From Cercospora beticola (lineage: Eukaryota > Ascomycota > Dothideomycetes > Mycosphaerellales > Mycosphaerellaceae), in contig NC_088936.1 of NCBI RefSeq assembly GCF_033473495.1, forward strand, positions 4,402,001 through 4,466,000: a DNA stretch of 64,000 nucleotides. Direction: 5' to 3'. Position numbers and translations under genes: made by a program. A model generated the notes under the pieces. It made no database searches and had not been told where the DNA came from. It was given only the letters and a program-made list of their open reading frames with translations. Below, in pieces: positions 42,586 through 53,483 of the stretch. Within the stretch, counting starts at the first letter, position 1. Each line of letters begins with the position of its first letter.

Positions 42586-44387
42586 GGTCAGTAGAACGTA
42601 CTGATGCTAGAGTTTCGGGAGACAAGTGCGCTTCGTCGCAAGTCTGGTGGGAACAGGAGAGGACACTGCCAACTTTCGTTCCCCCAGCAGCTTGAACTGC
42701 AGTGCGAGGCCGAGCATGCAGCGACTCACGCGGCCTCCGCCTGGCGGCACAACAGTGCCTTGTTGATCATGATGACATGTCGTACAGATACTGCTGTACG
42801 GTTTGTTTGCTAGATTGCGATTCCATGTGGTGTCGGCCTCACCTGCGACCATGAACAAGCCTGAGGCTCAAGATCTTGAGTCTTTGCTTGATCAACAACG
42901 AATGCTCACCGTCCAGTATCGATAGTTCTCATCTTTTTGGAAGATGTAGACTCGAATGCCGCTGCACATCGCGTGGCTTGATCGCTGTCTTTTCTCCAGA
43001 GTTCCCGCATGAATCAGTTGCTAAAGTTCTCGACTGATCTTCGCACGATGTTTTTGCATACACGTGTCTCTGGTATGCATTCCCATCACGGCAGGGTGGA
43101 AGGTGGGTGCCAGAACAGAACAAAGCGGAGAGAAGTTCAGAATTAGGGTCCTGGTGGGAGGCGGGACGAAGCGCGGACTAAACCGGCCGAAAGCTCATTG
43201 GCCCAACTTCGCTGTCGCCTCGCCAGTGCCCGTGCCTGCAGTGAACCACGTCTGATTCCAGTCGTCGCTTTCCTCTTCCTCAACCTCACAATGACATTGC
43301 ACCGCTCCACGCAAGCACCCGAACAACCTCTACCGTGCCACATCGCCTGGAGAAACGGCGACCGGGCTCCGATGCAAGGACCAAGTCTCGGATTGTTCAT
43401 GAAGGCATCTCCCACCTGTTGCCAACAGAGAGGAAGATCCTCTAGTGTTACTGGCGAGGCATCTTGCCGGCGCACTGCGGCGAATCAGTCCTCGTAAATT
43501 GGCACACTTCTTGCACTTGTTCGAAACAGGTCTCACCGCATGAGCACCCGGCTGAATGCCTTTGTTTACTTGGAAATTGGAGCAGTTGCCGTAGCACAAG
43601 GCGCACGGCCCTGCTGGACACTTCGAACGCATCTGATCATCACCTCCACGATGAGCCAGAAGAAGACTTCTCGACGGGCACCCAACTGAGGCAAAGTGCG
43701 ACATGTTCATAACTTGTATTCCGCGACTGATAGTCCTCATGTGTTACTGCTGCATAGCTTGCTGCGGGCGAAAAGACGCCACCAAATACGCACGATGCAG
43801 CCCTTATTCCGTCCGAGGTCTCTGACAGTTAGAGAACAGAGTGCAAATGACAAGATCTGTCGAAGACTTTACACGAAGATGTTCTGCAGCCTTTGCTAAG
43901 CGATGAGGCAAGTCAGGACTTCGACCACGACCTTTGGTTGCCAAGCCACTGAGTCTGGGAGGGAAATAGGTCTTGTCCGCTCGAAGCCTAATTCAAAGCC
44001 TTCTATCCAGATTGAGCTCAGCGCCAAACCGTTCTCGGCTCGGCACCGCGAATCACTCCAGCTGATCCAATGTCTAGACGCGGCTCTAGCGCACACCATG
44101 CACGCCTCAGGTCTTTTACGGCCTTGGCCCATCTGTTCACGCTGCAATCGCGAAGCTTTTACCGAAACGAGACTGCGTGATGCTGAGCTCGAACCAGGCG
44201 CCTTCTAGGCCCCATGTCACGCCAACAAACGATAGAATGCAGCCACATACATAGACAAGCTTGGTGGCAACGTCGTCCATACCATTTCTTCACCCGACAC
44301 TCATACCAACTTGTGCGTGACGCCTCACGGATTTGGGCTTTTACGCCCTACACTACTTCCAGTCCCTGCCTCAGGACCGCCACCATC
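42586..44387. other. Long intergenic region
   Basis: 1.8 kb between divergent surface-protein genes. Overlapping frames at 43143-43740 on both strands have no family resemblance. I see nothing supportable. Confidence 0.35.
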
Positions 44388-45918
44388 ATGCGTGTCTTCT
44401 CCTCTCTCGCCCTTCTGGTCGGGCTCAGCACTGTTGCCGATGCCGGTACTTATGACTGCCCTGGCAAAGAATGTAAGAAAAGCGCCTCGTCTTATTGCAG
44501 CTCTTACATGAAGGTGCCAAAGACAACAACCACCATATACAAGGGGCGGACAGTGTACGTACTCAGGCGCGACCGTCAGCACACCAGACGCAACAAAAAA
44601 TCTAAAATTGCTTCTCGAGCGCGACTGACCAAACATCGTTAGGACGAGCTCCTACTCTACCACCAGAACGAAGGGCACGAAGACCATTACTGTTGCCCCA
44701 ACAACTGTCAAGGTGACCGAGACCTCGACGTCCACAGTGTAAGCCTTGACACGCTCCCATTGGCGCTAGTATTACTCACATTGATGCTCTAGGACGCGAA
44801 AAACTGTCATTGAGACCGACACAACATCCACTGTGACAGTTAAACCCACCTGCTCTGCGCCTTCATTACTTCCGGAGCTCCGCCGTCGCAGCTATCCTCC
44901 CTCATATAGTGTGCCCAAACCGAAATGCTTCAGTGCCTACAAGGGCAAGAAAGCTATCAGCTCGGCCTGCAAATGTGTCGATGTAAAGCCAAGTGCAACT
45001 ACTGTGTTCAGCACTTTTACCACGACCAAGAAAATTACGTCCACTACTACTGTAAGACCGATTTGCTGAGAGTCGATCGAACCTTGCTGACCTTGTAACA
45101 GGTTAACAAGAGCACTGTCACGGAGACTCCCACCGTTACCGAGAAGACCATTACCACTGCTCCGCCCACGACCACCACTGAGACTGTCAGTTGTTCCCGA
45201 TCGTAGAAACAGCACCTGCGCTAATTCAAGTTCACAGGAGATCAAAACTACCAAGACCGATAGCACCACTGTGACCTCCGGCCGCCCTGTTCTCCCAACA
45301 GGAGCCTTCAACATCGTACTCGGCAACCCTCAACCAGCTACTCCCCCCAATCCAGACAACATTGGCGCTGTAGAAGGCCTCCGAGCCGTCGTAGGCAGCG
45401 GCGAAACCGTCAGCACCATCGAATTCATTTCTCCAGCTGAACTCGGCCCCACCACGTTCTCCCTCAACGACAATGGCAATCTATTCTCCGAGGGCCAAAC
45501 ACTGCAAGCTTTCATCAGCAACACCCAAGGCAACAACCCGCAACAACTCAGCTTTGCGGGTTTCGATTCAGATGGCACAACGTTCCCAGAGGGGTCGAGC
45601 GCGGTGTTTTGTGAGATGCTTGATAACGGAAACGATGACAACACATGCGAGATTTCTTGCGGGAGTAGCCCGGGAGAGGTGCCTCAACTTCGGGAAAGCA
45701 GAAGACGGAAACGTCAAATTATTCCCGAGCCTGATGATGGGGAGACGGAGCCGATTCCGTCGTTTGTTGTTAATCCTTTGTCTTGCGGGCTAGGGAATAC
45801 GTACTTCCTTGGCGATGGGGAGGATTTTGAGAGTGATCTCGGCGCTTGTATTCAAATTAGCGCTTTTGTTGTTCCTGCTGCTGCTGCTGCTGGTGGTGGT
45901 GGTGGTGATTCTCAATAG
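44388..45918 (+). CDS. Thr-rich secreted protein with small internal exons, 5 exons
   Basis: 428 residues from exons 44388-44554, 44643-44738, 44793-45051, 45102-45185 and 45238-45918 (sum 1287 nt). The signal peptide is MRVFSSLALLVGLSTVADA. A Cys-rich N-terminal motif (YDCPGKECKKSASSYCSSY) is followed by Thr-rich stretches encoded by short exons of 96 and 84 nt, interrupted by a second Cys block (KPKCFSAYKG then SSACKCVDV). The last exon gives a beta-rich domain of about 220 residues with six Cys near its end and a Gly/Ala-rich terminus. No GPI signal. Its N-terminal Cys/Thr layout parallels the minus-strand gene at 51149-53483, suggesting a family of wall-associated stalk proteins. Confidence 0.75.
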
Positions 45919-46351
45919 CCGATGAATCTTTGGAAATTCTGGGGTCTGGCGATATTAGCGCTATTGCATAGAAGATAAATTGTTTATTCTCATGAGAGGA
46001 TTGTCTTGACTGATTTCGTCGGTGGCAAGATGGCGATGAGATAATGATTAATGTGACGAGATTGACTGCGCATGAGTCCATGTCCAAGTCATTGTCATTG
46101 CGTCGCGCGAACGAATATCATTCCACGTATGCCATTCATTATCCATCTACAACATTTTCGCCATCTCTAGAAACAAGTACAAACGCGCCATGTCTTTCGG
46201 TTCCCGCCGATGCCTTTTCCTGTCGATGATCCTGTTGTCTTCATCGCCATACATTGTCTCATTACAAAGCATTCCCGTTTTCCATAAATCGGTGCAAGTG
46301 GCCCATGTCTTCATTTTCTACATGTACATGAAACACATTCACCTCATTCAT
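45919..46351. other. Convergent intergenic region
   Basis: 433 bp, rather AT-rich, between convergent 3' ends. No gene seen. Confidence 0.4.
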
Positions 46352-48274
46352 TTAAATCAAAACTTCCGCCAAAGCAACCAGAATAATACTCAAAAGGAAA
46401 GGCCCACTTGCAACCTTCTGTCCTGCAGCACCAGTATATGGCTGGGGAATATGTCCCGTTGGTTGAGTAGGGATATATGTCGTTCCGATACTACCGCCAC
46501 CGTATACCGGCACGCTCGGCGCTGGGCCAGATGCCGTGGCAATCGGGTACGATGCAGGTGGAGCAGGTGCAGAGGTAGATCCAACAGGAGAAGCATCTGT
46601 AGAAGAGGGAGCAGGAGGTGGAGTCTCGTAGCCTAGACCTGGTACATCGTGGGTGCTGCCGCTTTCGGTGACTGTGTAAGTTGTAATCTGGACTTGAGGG
46701 ACGGTTACGGTTGTGACGTATTGGGTTGTGCAGCTGCTGGATGGGATTGTGGCGCCTTGGGATTCGCCGGTGGAGTAGGTTGCTGGGATGACGAGTTCGG
46801 AGGAGTAGGTGATTGTTGTGCAAGGGACTGCTGGTGGTGGTTTACTGTCTCCTGTTGTCTCGGGACTGGTCTCGACTGAAGTAGCCACAGGTTGCGTGGA
46901 AGTCTGGAGGTGTGTTGAGGCTGCTGGGCAGTCTTTGACATCTGGACCACAGCTTGTGATTGTTGCTACGATGGTGCTGTACTCTGTGACGGTCTTGCCT
47001 GAGGACGAAGGTGGCTGTTCAGAGACTGGGGAGTCTGGAGTAGAAGTCGGAGTGTGGTATCCTGTTGCGGGGGTGATGGTCGACGGGCAGCCTGTGATGA
47101 TTGCAGGATTCTCCGGAACATACTTTGCGCAGAGACCCATGAAGTAACCAGCACCAGAGTTGGTGTCATCATCGCTGTCAGACCAAGCGCTGACACAGCT
47201 GTAGACCTTGCCGACAAAGTCGCTGTTCTTGCAGAAGCATTCGTAGTCGGTGTTACCACTGCAGGTAGTCAAGTGCAGCCAGCTGTTGATGCACTTTGGC
47301 AGAACGTCTGGCGATTCTGGCTGCGGGTAGGTGGGAGGCGTTTCCACAGGTGATCCTGTCGTTTGGGTTGAGCTTGAACCATATCCAGGCACCTTCACGG
47401 TTGACGAATTTCCATAGCTGGGCGGATTGGAATACACTGGAGCAGAGGGCTTCACAGGCGAGGTCTCGACACTGCTGGTCGTAGGGTAGCCAGGTACTCC
47501 TTGGGTGCTAGAGCTTGGATAGGAAGATGCGCTTTCAGAAGTCGAGTATTGAGGTGGTGTTTCCGAGCTCGAAGAGCCGTAATTTGGAATTGACGTAGAC
47601 ACAGCAGAGGACTCTGCGCTGGTAGTGCCGTAGGAAGGAGGCTGGGTGTTGCTGCTGGCAGGTGCCGTCGTAGAATAGCTTGGCGGCACAGAGGCAGTCT
47701 CACAGTCGAATTCGATGCTGTGAACGCCAATGTTGCAGCCCTTGCCCTTGCTTTTGCCGTACGGTCTGAATGTCACCTTCTTGGCTCCACCACATTGGGT
47801 GTTCTTGATAGTGGATCCAGTTGAAGCGCAGGTATGAACTTCTTTGCACACCGAGTTGTCAGGCATGGTGTAATGGCATTCAAGTTCCACATCGTCATCT
47901 TGGTCTGAGGAGACTTGATAAGTCTTGATGGACATCTTGTCATCGCCATCACAATCGACAGCTGGTTCATCGTCTAGTTTTCCAGTGATGCACTTGCTCT
48001 GGAAAGTCCTCTTCGTCAAGCTATCGCGCTTTCCGAACGAGTTCGCACAAGTCCATCCAGAGAACTTGTTGCTGCCGTAGTTGTTGAAAGATCCCGTGGA
48101 GAGATCTTTCCAGTCGTACCCATTGGTCTGGTTGGTCGAACACTTGTTGTCAGTGGTATCAGGCGTCGAAAAGTAAGCGCGGTCGCCCCATCCGCCTCCG
48201 TACTTGCCACCTGTGGCAATAACTTGGTGAACTGAAAGGCCGGCAGCAAGGAATGCCGCAGAATGGAAATGCAT
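46352..48274 (-). CDS. CFEM-like, Ser/Thr/Pro-rich GPI-anchored surface protein
   Basis: About 640 residues, single exon. The start MHFHSAAFLAAGLSVHQVIA (48274) is a signal peptide; the in-frame Met 13 codons upstream would bury it. Residues 20-190 form a Cys-containing globular domain. A Ser/Pro/Tyr-rich linker with repeated PSY and PGY motifs follows, then a Cys-rich module (about residues 325-400: KCINSWLHLTTC, YECFCKN, YSCVSAW, GLCAKY) with the spacing of CFEM domains. A second Ser/Thr/Pro region leads to a GPI-type hydrophobic end (GPFLLSIILVALAEVLI). CFEM proteins bind haem or act at the wall; which applies here is open. Confidence 0.83.
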   Translation of the reverse strand: MHFHSAAFLAAGLSVHQVIATGGKYGGGWGDRAYFSTPDTTDNKCSTNQTNGYDWKDLSTGSFNNYGSNKFSGWTCANSFGKRDSLTKRTFQSKCITGKLDDEPAVDCDGDDKMSIKTYQVSSDQDDDVELECHYTMPDNSVCKEVHTCASTGSTIKNTQCGGAKKVTFRPYGKSKGKGCNIGVHSIEFDCETASVPPSYSTTAPASSNTQPPSYGTTSAESSAVSTSIPNYGSSSSETPPQYSTSESASSYPSSSTQGVPGYPTTSSVETSPVKPSAPVYSNPPSYGNSSTVKVPGYGSSSTQTTGSPVETPPTYPQPESPDVLPKCINSWLHLTTCSGNTDYECFCKNSDFVGKVYSCVSAWSDSDDDTNSGAGYFMGLCAKYVPENPAIITGCPSTITPATGYHTPTSTPDSPVSEQPPSSSGKTVTEYSTIVATITSCGPDVKDCPAASTHLQTSTQPVATSVETSPETTGDSKPPPAVPCTTITYSSELVIPATYSTGESQGATIPSSSCTTQYVTTVTVPQVQITTYTVTESGSTHDVPGLGYETPPPAPSSTDASPVGSTSAPAPPASYPIATASGPAPSVPVYGGGSIGTTYIPTQPTGHIPQPYTGAAGQKVASGPFLLSIILVALAEVLI

Positions 48275-49991
48275 TTTTGAAGCAAAGCGTTGCAGATGCT
48301 GATGCTTGGTCAAATAGTATCTATGAAAGAGAAGCTAGAGCGGCGTAACGAGTGAGCCCGCTCTGAAGGAAAGATTGAACAGTGCAAAGAACGAGAAGCG
48401 GAATACTGAGAAGTCTGAAGGGTGTATGAGGGCTGGAACAACTTCCCTTTGTATGCTGCTCAAACATGGGCTCCTTGCGACCAAGACATTCTTCCTAGTC
48501 TGGGACGCCTCACGTGGAGCACCATCAAGCTCGCATCCGCGTGTGTGGCAGATTCAGCGCCATGTTTGACGCCTTCGAGGCTGCAGCCGCGAGGGACGTG
48601 CTGCGTGTCATGCTCGCACAAGCGGCTGCATCACGGCCAGCCGACTGCTCGGGATGCAAAAGTGGCGCTGGGCTCACCCAGATGGATTTTTTTTGGCTAC
48701 TGCAGGAACAGACTCTGCGCCCGATGTCCTGTTTCAAGTTGCACTTTGTCAGGACTGCAGCTCTTGAAGCGGTGGCGAAGGCTGCTCTCAGGCTAGACTG
48801 GGTATGCGATCTGCTTGCTAATGCTCCTCCTGAAGACGTTGGTTTCGAGCCTGCTTCAGTAGTGGAAGCTGGTGCATCGTTCCCTTTGCTATGCACGCGG
48901 ATCATCACCTTCTCGGCGAGGCAATGGTCTGGGCGTCTTCCGCGGCGACAGCGATACGTGGTAGCGAGCCACGCGGAGACACGCTCGATTGTCGTGGTCG
49001 CTGCACCAGAGGTTCTCGTTGTCCAGTGTCTGCTGTTGTGTAAGGACAGAAGCGCTTCAGCCATGGAAGTGTGGAGTATGATATTTTGAGCGCGGCGGAG
49101 TCTTCTGAAGCATGATTGGTCGGGTGTCGAGGCTTGGCGTGCTTCAGCTTCGCGCGTGTCTCACCATTGTTCTCCTGCCAATCGGTCGTGTCGACACCAC
49201 GCCCGTCCTCACATCACTCTCAGCACACAGCGCGCGCGACAAACGGAGAGCGCAGGTAGTTGATGTGTCCGTCACTCACCTCGGCTGCCAAGTCCGTCAA
49301 GAGTGAACATCATAGCGGAAAATGCGCGACTTCCTCCGCGGCTGATTGCCAACGTCAATTGCGACTGCTGCCAGCGGTTTGTTATCCTCCGCGTGTGGCA
49401 AGCATCACTCGTTGGTCTGTTGAGCTCGGAGTACGCGCAATGCTCATCAGCCACGACCAACGGACAGACGGTCATCGGGCATCCCACGCCCACGAGAACA
49501 AGCTACTCGGTCACCGCAGACAAGGCGCCAATGGAGCCGAACGCTCTGAAATATGCTACGCCATCTATCTGGAGTAGAGTCTCGCCCAACGACGCTCTGG
49601 CATCAATAAGTCAACCGTGCTCTCCAATGGCGCCTATACTGCATCACAATTGAGCCACATGGCTGGAATGCTTCAGGCATAACTACGAATCAGTCGCCAA
49701 GAATGCCTTTGCCCCGCGCTACAACAGACATATTTTCAACAAAGAAGGCGAAGAATCTGGTAGGACTCGCTTTGCATGAGGTCGAACCGCCCGCACTTCG
49801 AGAAGTATTCCACGAAAATGACGCAGGCTCACCAGGTGGCATGCATACAGTCTCCAGATTGAGACGTGCGTTGAGTCACGTGAGTCACGAACTATGATCA
49901 CGGTAATGGGTGGCCTTAAACTCTACCGCACTTCTGATTCTCTTCGTGACTAGGACGAAGCGCACTTTCACTTTCACAGCCGACATCTAAC
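48275..49991. other. Long intergenic region
   Basis: 1.7 kb. Two overlapping frames of about 180 codons lie on opposite strands at 48514-49089; neither shows a recognisable domain, signal peptide or conserved motif. I treat the region as non-coding with low certainty. Confidence 0.35.
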
Positions 49992-50687
49992 ATGGACTCC
50001 ACACCTCCTTTGTCTGCAGCGTCACGCGTGACAAGCACTGTCGAACTGCTCGAACTTATTCTGGCGAATCTCACAACCACAAATCTCGCTCGGTTCCTCC
50101 GGATCTGCAAGACATGGCATAATGTGATAATCTCTTCTTCGGTTCTCCACGAACGTCGCTTTTTAGCCGCCTCAGCTCCAAGGGAATGGCTCGCTATGAG
50201 CCAGACACGACACGACGATGCGGAATTGAACATCGTCAGCTCCGATTTTGCGACGGCGTTCCAGCTTTCACGACCTCCAGTATTTCCATATCCATGGCGA
50301 GATCCAAATGGTGATATTCCGAGGCTATATGCGCTAGGAAATATCCATCCGTCCCTCGACCACTTTCTTACGCTCAAATATCCTGGGATTCCAACCTGGA
50401 ATGCCACGACTGCTCAACTTCAGTCCCTTGCGTCTGTATCATCACTGCAAAGGGTCTTCATTACGAACCCGCCGAGCAAGCGACTCGTTATCAAGCGTCC
50501 GAGGAGTACGTGGTCGATGACCTATAATCGCGCCGCGGGCTTCACGATCGGTGTCGTAGTTCACCTGGCACAAAAAGCCGTTGTTCAAAATGGTGAAGTC
50601 GTGGTTCATGTTATCGGAACTGTTGAGGAGCAGTGGAGCGAGGTGAAGGCGGCGAGGAAGAGGCTGCGGAAGGGAAAGAAAGGGTGA
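49992..50687 (+). CDS. F-box-like protein
   Basis: 231 residues, single exon. Residues 10-60 match a degenerate F-box: STVELLELILANLTTTNLAR, then F-L-R-I-C-K-T-W-H-N-V-I, with the L-P position replaced. The rest is a compact fungal domain with PPVFPYPWRDPNG and a basic C-terminus (KAARKRLRKGKKG). A role as a substrate adaptor of SCF ubiquitin ligase is family-based inference; the target is unknown. Confidence 0.75.
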   Translation: MDSTPPLSAASRVTSTVELLELILANLTTTNLARFLRICKTWHNVIISSSVLHERRFLAASAPREWLAMSQTRHDDAELNIVSSDFATAFQLSRPPVFPYPWRDPNGDIPRLYALGNIHPSLDHFLTLKYPGIPTWNATTAQLQSLASVSSLQRVFITNPPSKRLVIKRPRSTWSMTYNRAAGFTIGVVVHLAQKAVVQNGEVVVHVIGTVEEQWSEVKAARKRLRKGKKG

Positions 50688-51148
50688 GAGGAAGGAAGGG
50701 GTTGATTGAATATAGAATCCGAAAATGAGGGAAATGCTTGTTGAGAAGGGTTTGGCTAAACGTGGCGCAGATCTCAAGCTGGGTATCTTGCTACCAGGCA
50801 GCGAGAGTGCGACTCATGCTAATTCGAAGTGAAAACATTACCGATCGTGAATGCGCACTAGAAGAGTGTTGGACATTAGTGGAGAAAGACTGGCGACCAT
50901 GCATAGAAGGTATCAACAGCAGCCCGGGGACGCACAGCAACAGCTTCGTAGAATATCAAAGATGACTGTCTGCTCTCACAGTTATTACTCGGTCCTTTCT
51001 GGTGCTTTTGCCATACAGCTATATATAACGAATCCGCACAAGATCCTCGACGGGGACAATGATCAAAATTTGCCATCCTTAGAATCGAAGAATCACAATC
51101 CGCATCTCCTCCCTCTCCCATTTCAACCCTCTGATACACCTTCACCTA
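50688..51148. other. Convergent intergenic region
   Basis: 461 bp between convergent 3' ends. No gene seen. Confidence 0.35.
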
Positions 51149-53483
51149 TCAAACCTTCGGCGCCCAACAAACTTCACCATAAATGCGTTGGACGTCCAAT
51201 CCCTGTTCTGTAACCTCGCCTCGATACAATGTACATTGCACGGGCACGACGATGTTAGGCAGCGGCGGTTCCACCAAGTTCTTCACCATGACGCCTTCAC
51301 AGCCATCCGTTCCATCGCATTCGAGTTTGCATGATTCGTCGCCGAGTTTGTTCGTGACGGCAATGGTGGTTGGAGCACTCCAGGCTCCGGCTTGGCCGCA
51401 GGTTGTTATGATTGGGGGGCGGGTCTGTTTGCGGGTTAGCTGGGGTTCGAACAACAAAAGGAGTAGAGAAGGAGGATCGTGGAATGATGAAGGGGGGACA
51501 GAATTGTGCTCTTTCGTTGAAGAGGTAGAGCAGAAGGTGTGTGGATCCTGTTGAGATTTGGAGTTGGATGGAGTGGTTTCATCTTACCGTGGTCTAGAGA
51601 GAAGAAGAAGAAGATTAGCATGTGTGCTTTTTGTATAATATTTTGTGAGTGTTTGAAGCATATCCAGTGTCGTATGTTGCAAATCATTTCCATGTTACAG
51701 CTATATACTCGTCGTTAACAATCTCCTCCTCCGTCCCTGCCATCACCAGTTGATCCCACAAAGACTTGGGTTGTCCAGACAGTCTAGCACTGCCGTGCGA
51801 AGACACGGTGCGAACCAGGACCGACTCTCTGAACTTCTCCAGCAACCTGAGTACATTCGTTGGGTCCAAATGCGTCGAGATCATCTCTGGGAAGCACGAG
51901 AACGTTCTCGCAATCTGGAACTTCAATGCACCAGTTCTGGCAAGCTTGCACAGAACCTTCGTTTCTGGTGCGGAGTTTGGTTGGGGCGGCGAATTGTCCG
52001 CGAGCTCCGCAAGTCCCGATGGGGGGTTGGGTGGTGGTCGATGGGATCGTTAGCTGGGTTCACGAGAGCGAGGCCGGACTTTCCGGGAGTGATCGAATTC
52101 CCCGAGGCATTTATAGATGAGAGGACGAGAAGCATGTGCTGTGCTACGTGGGCAGTGGGGGAGAGCTTACAGTAGTGGTGGAAGTGGTCTAATCAGTTAG
52201 TCAGCATGCTCTTTCCATGAAGACGATCGCTGCTAAAACTTACAGTAGTCGTTGTGGAGGTTGTTGTGGTAGTAGGTGGAGTTGTAGTCGTTGTCTAACA
52301 TGCTTAGTGTTGCTTCATGCAGTCAGCGAATTCAATCATCTCTTACTGTAGTAGTAGGTTCAGTTGTAGTCGTGGTCTAGAACAATCAGTATCAAAACAT
52401 GGGGTCAGATAGTATCAATCAGATCTCACGGATGTTGTTGTTGTGCTGTCCGAGGTAGTTGTTGTAGTATCGGTGGTAGACGTAGTCTAGAACAATCAGT
52501 ATCAAAATATGGAGTTAGATAGTATTCGTCGTGTCTCACGGATGTTGTTGTCGTGCTGTCCGAAGTAGTTGTCGAAGTTGTAGTATCGCTGCTAGTTGTG
52601 CTGCTAGTCGTGCTTTCAGAAGTACTCGTTGAAGTTTGAGTGCTAGTCGTGCTGTCGCTAGTCGTGCTTCCGTTGGTAGTCGTGCTATCGCTGGTAGTCG
52701 TGCTGTCTGAGGTAGTGCTCGTGGTATCCGATATCGTTGTGCTCGACGTCTGGAAACATTAGCATCCATCTAGCTGTCTAGTGTCCATTACTCATACGGT
52801 CACTGGCGTAGTGGTCGAGGTCTGCAAATCATTAGCCTGGGTCCAAAGTGTCGTTGCCAGTCCGATCCCAAAGTCGAATCAGGCGATACTTACAGTTGTC
52901 TCAGTAGTGGTAGTCTCCGATTTGGTAGTTGTGGACTTAGTAGTGCTCCTAGTTGTCGATTTTGTAGTGCTTCTGATGGAAATTGGTCAGTCTATAATCA
53001 CTTAAGCTGTGCATGCCGGTGAGTAACATACGGAGTAGTGCACTTCGTCGTCGTCTTTGTATAGTATTTCGGTGGGTACACAGTCTTTGTCACCGTCTTC
53101 TGTGGCACGTAGCAAGAGCACACAGTCTTCGCAGCAGTCTTTGGTCCATTCTTGACAGAAGACAAGAGGCATTCCCTGCGGCCCTTGTTACATTTGGTTG
53201 GCTTCGCCGGGTACCCAGCCGGTTTCTCGTAACCCGGCTCTGGGAGTGCAGTCCTTGGTTGGCGATGACCATAGCCTTTGGCAGTTACGGTGACCGTTGC
53301 AGGGTATTGCTTCTTGCAGTATTGCTTCGCTGGCTCATAGTAGGCCAGCTCAGCATACTTAGAGTACTGAGACGACTTGCAGACACCACCCTTGTTGCCG
53401 TAGTTAGGATCAGCGATTGCACTGCCGCTCACAGATTGGAGGGCGCCGAGGAGGAAAACGAGTGATGCTGTCAAGTGGACCAT
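51149..53483 (-). CDS. Thr-rich secreted protein encoded by many phase-0 micro-exons
   Basis: Exons that I can place with confidence: 53483-53032, 52972-52894, 52821-52798, 52749-52540, 52486-52430, 52376-52347, 52294-52244 and 52188-52171, then 51593-51588 (6 nt) and 51424-51149. Exon 1 gives a signal peptide (MVHLTASLVFLLGALQSVSG) and a Cys/Tyr-rich head. The next seven exons (18-210 nt) encode almost only Thr, Ser and some Pro. From the second intron on, each visible junction is phase 0 and each exon begins with a Thr codon. The last exon is a Cys-containing domain ending YGEVCWAPKV. Between 52170 and 51698 the minus strand reads as plausible coding in two frames that switch near a six-base C run (G run on plus, 52021-52026), so this part may hold a frameshift or an unplaced intron. 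The structure of that middle part is uncertain. Confidence 0.65.
52377..52600 (-). repeat. Duplicated exon-intron unit in the Thr-rich gene
   Basis: Introns 52539-52487 and 52429-52377 are both 53 nt and agree at about 44 positions, including the whole 3' part (TTTTGATACTGATTGTTCTAG). The exon ends before them are also near-copies (ACTACNTCGGACAGCACNAC..ATCC). A unit of about 110 bp containing exon plus intron was therefore duplicated in tandem. Confidence 0.85.

Noticed and set aside
43143..43740. Overlapping frames of 99-136 codons on both strands
   Set aside because: Mutually antisense, no motifs, and composition like neighbouring intergenic DNA.
48514..49089. Pair of antisense frames of about 180-190 codons
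   Set aside because: Neither strand shows a family motif. Ala-rich composition and mutual overlap suggest chance open frames.
51750..52175. 141-codon plus-strand frame opposite the Thr-rich gene
   Set aside because: The minus strand gives more protein-like sequence and links to flanking exons through good splice sites.
52244..52600. Introns in the Thr-rich gene as introner-like elements
   Set aside because: They are only 52-55 nt, similarity includes the adjoining exons, and it is limited to neighbouring units, so tandem exon-intron duplication explains it better.
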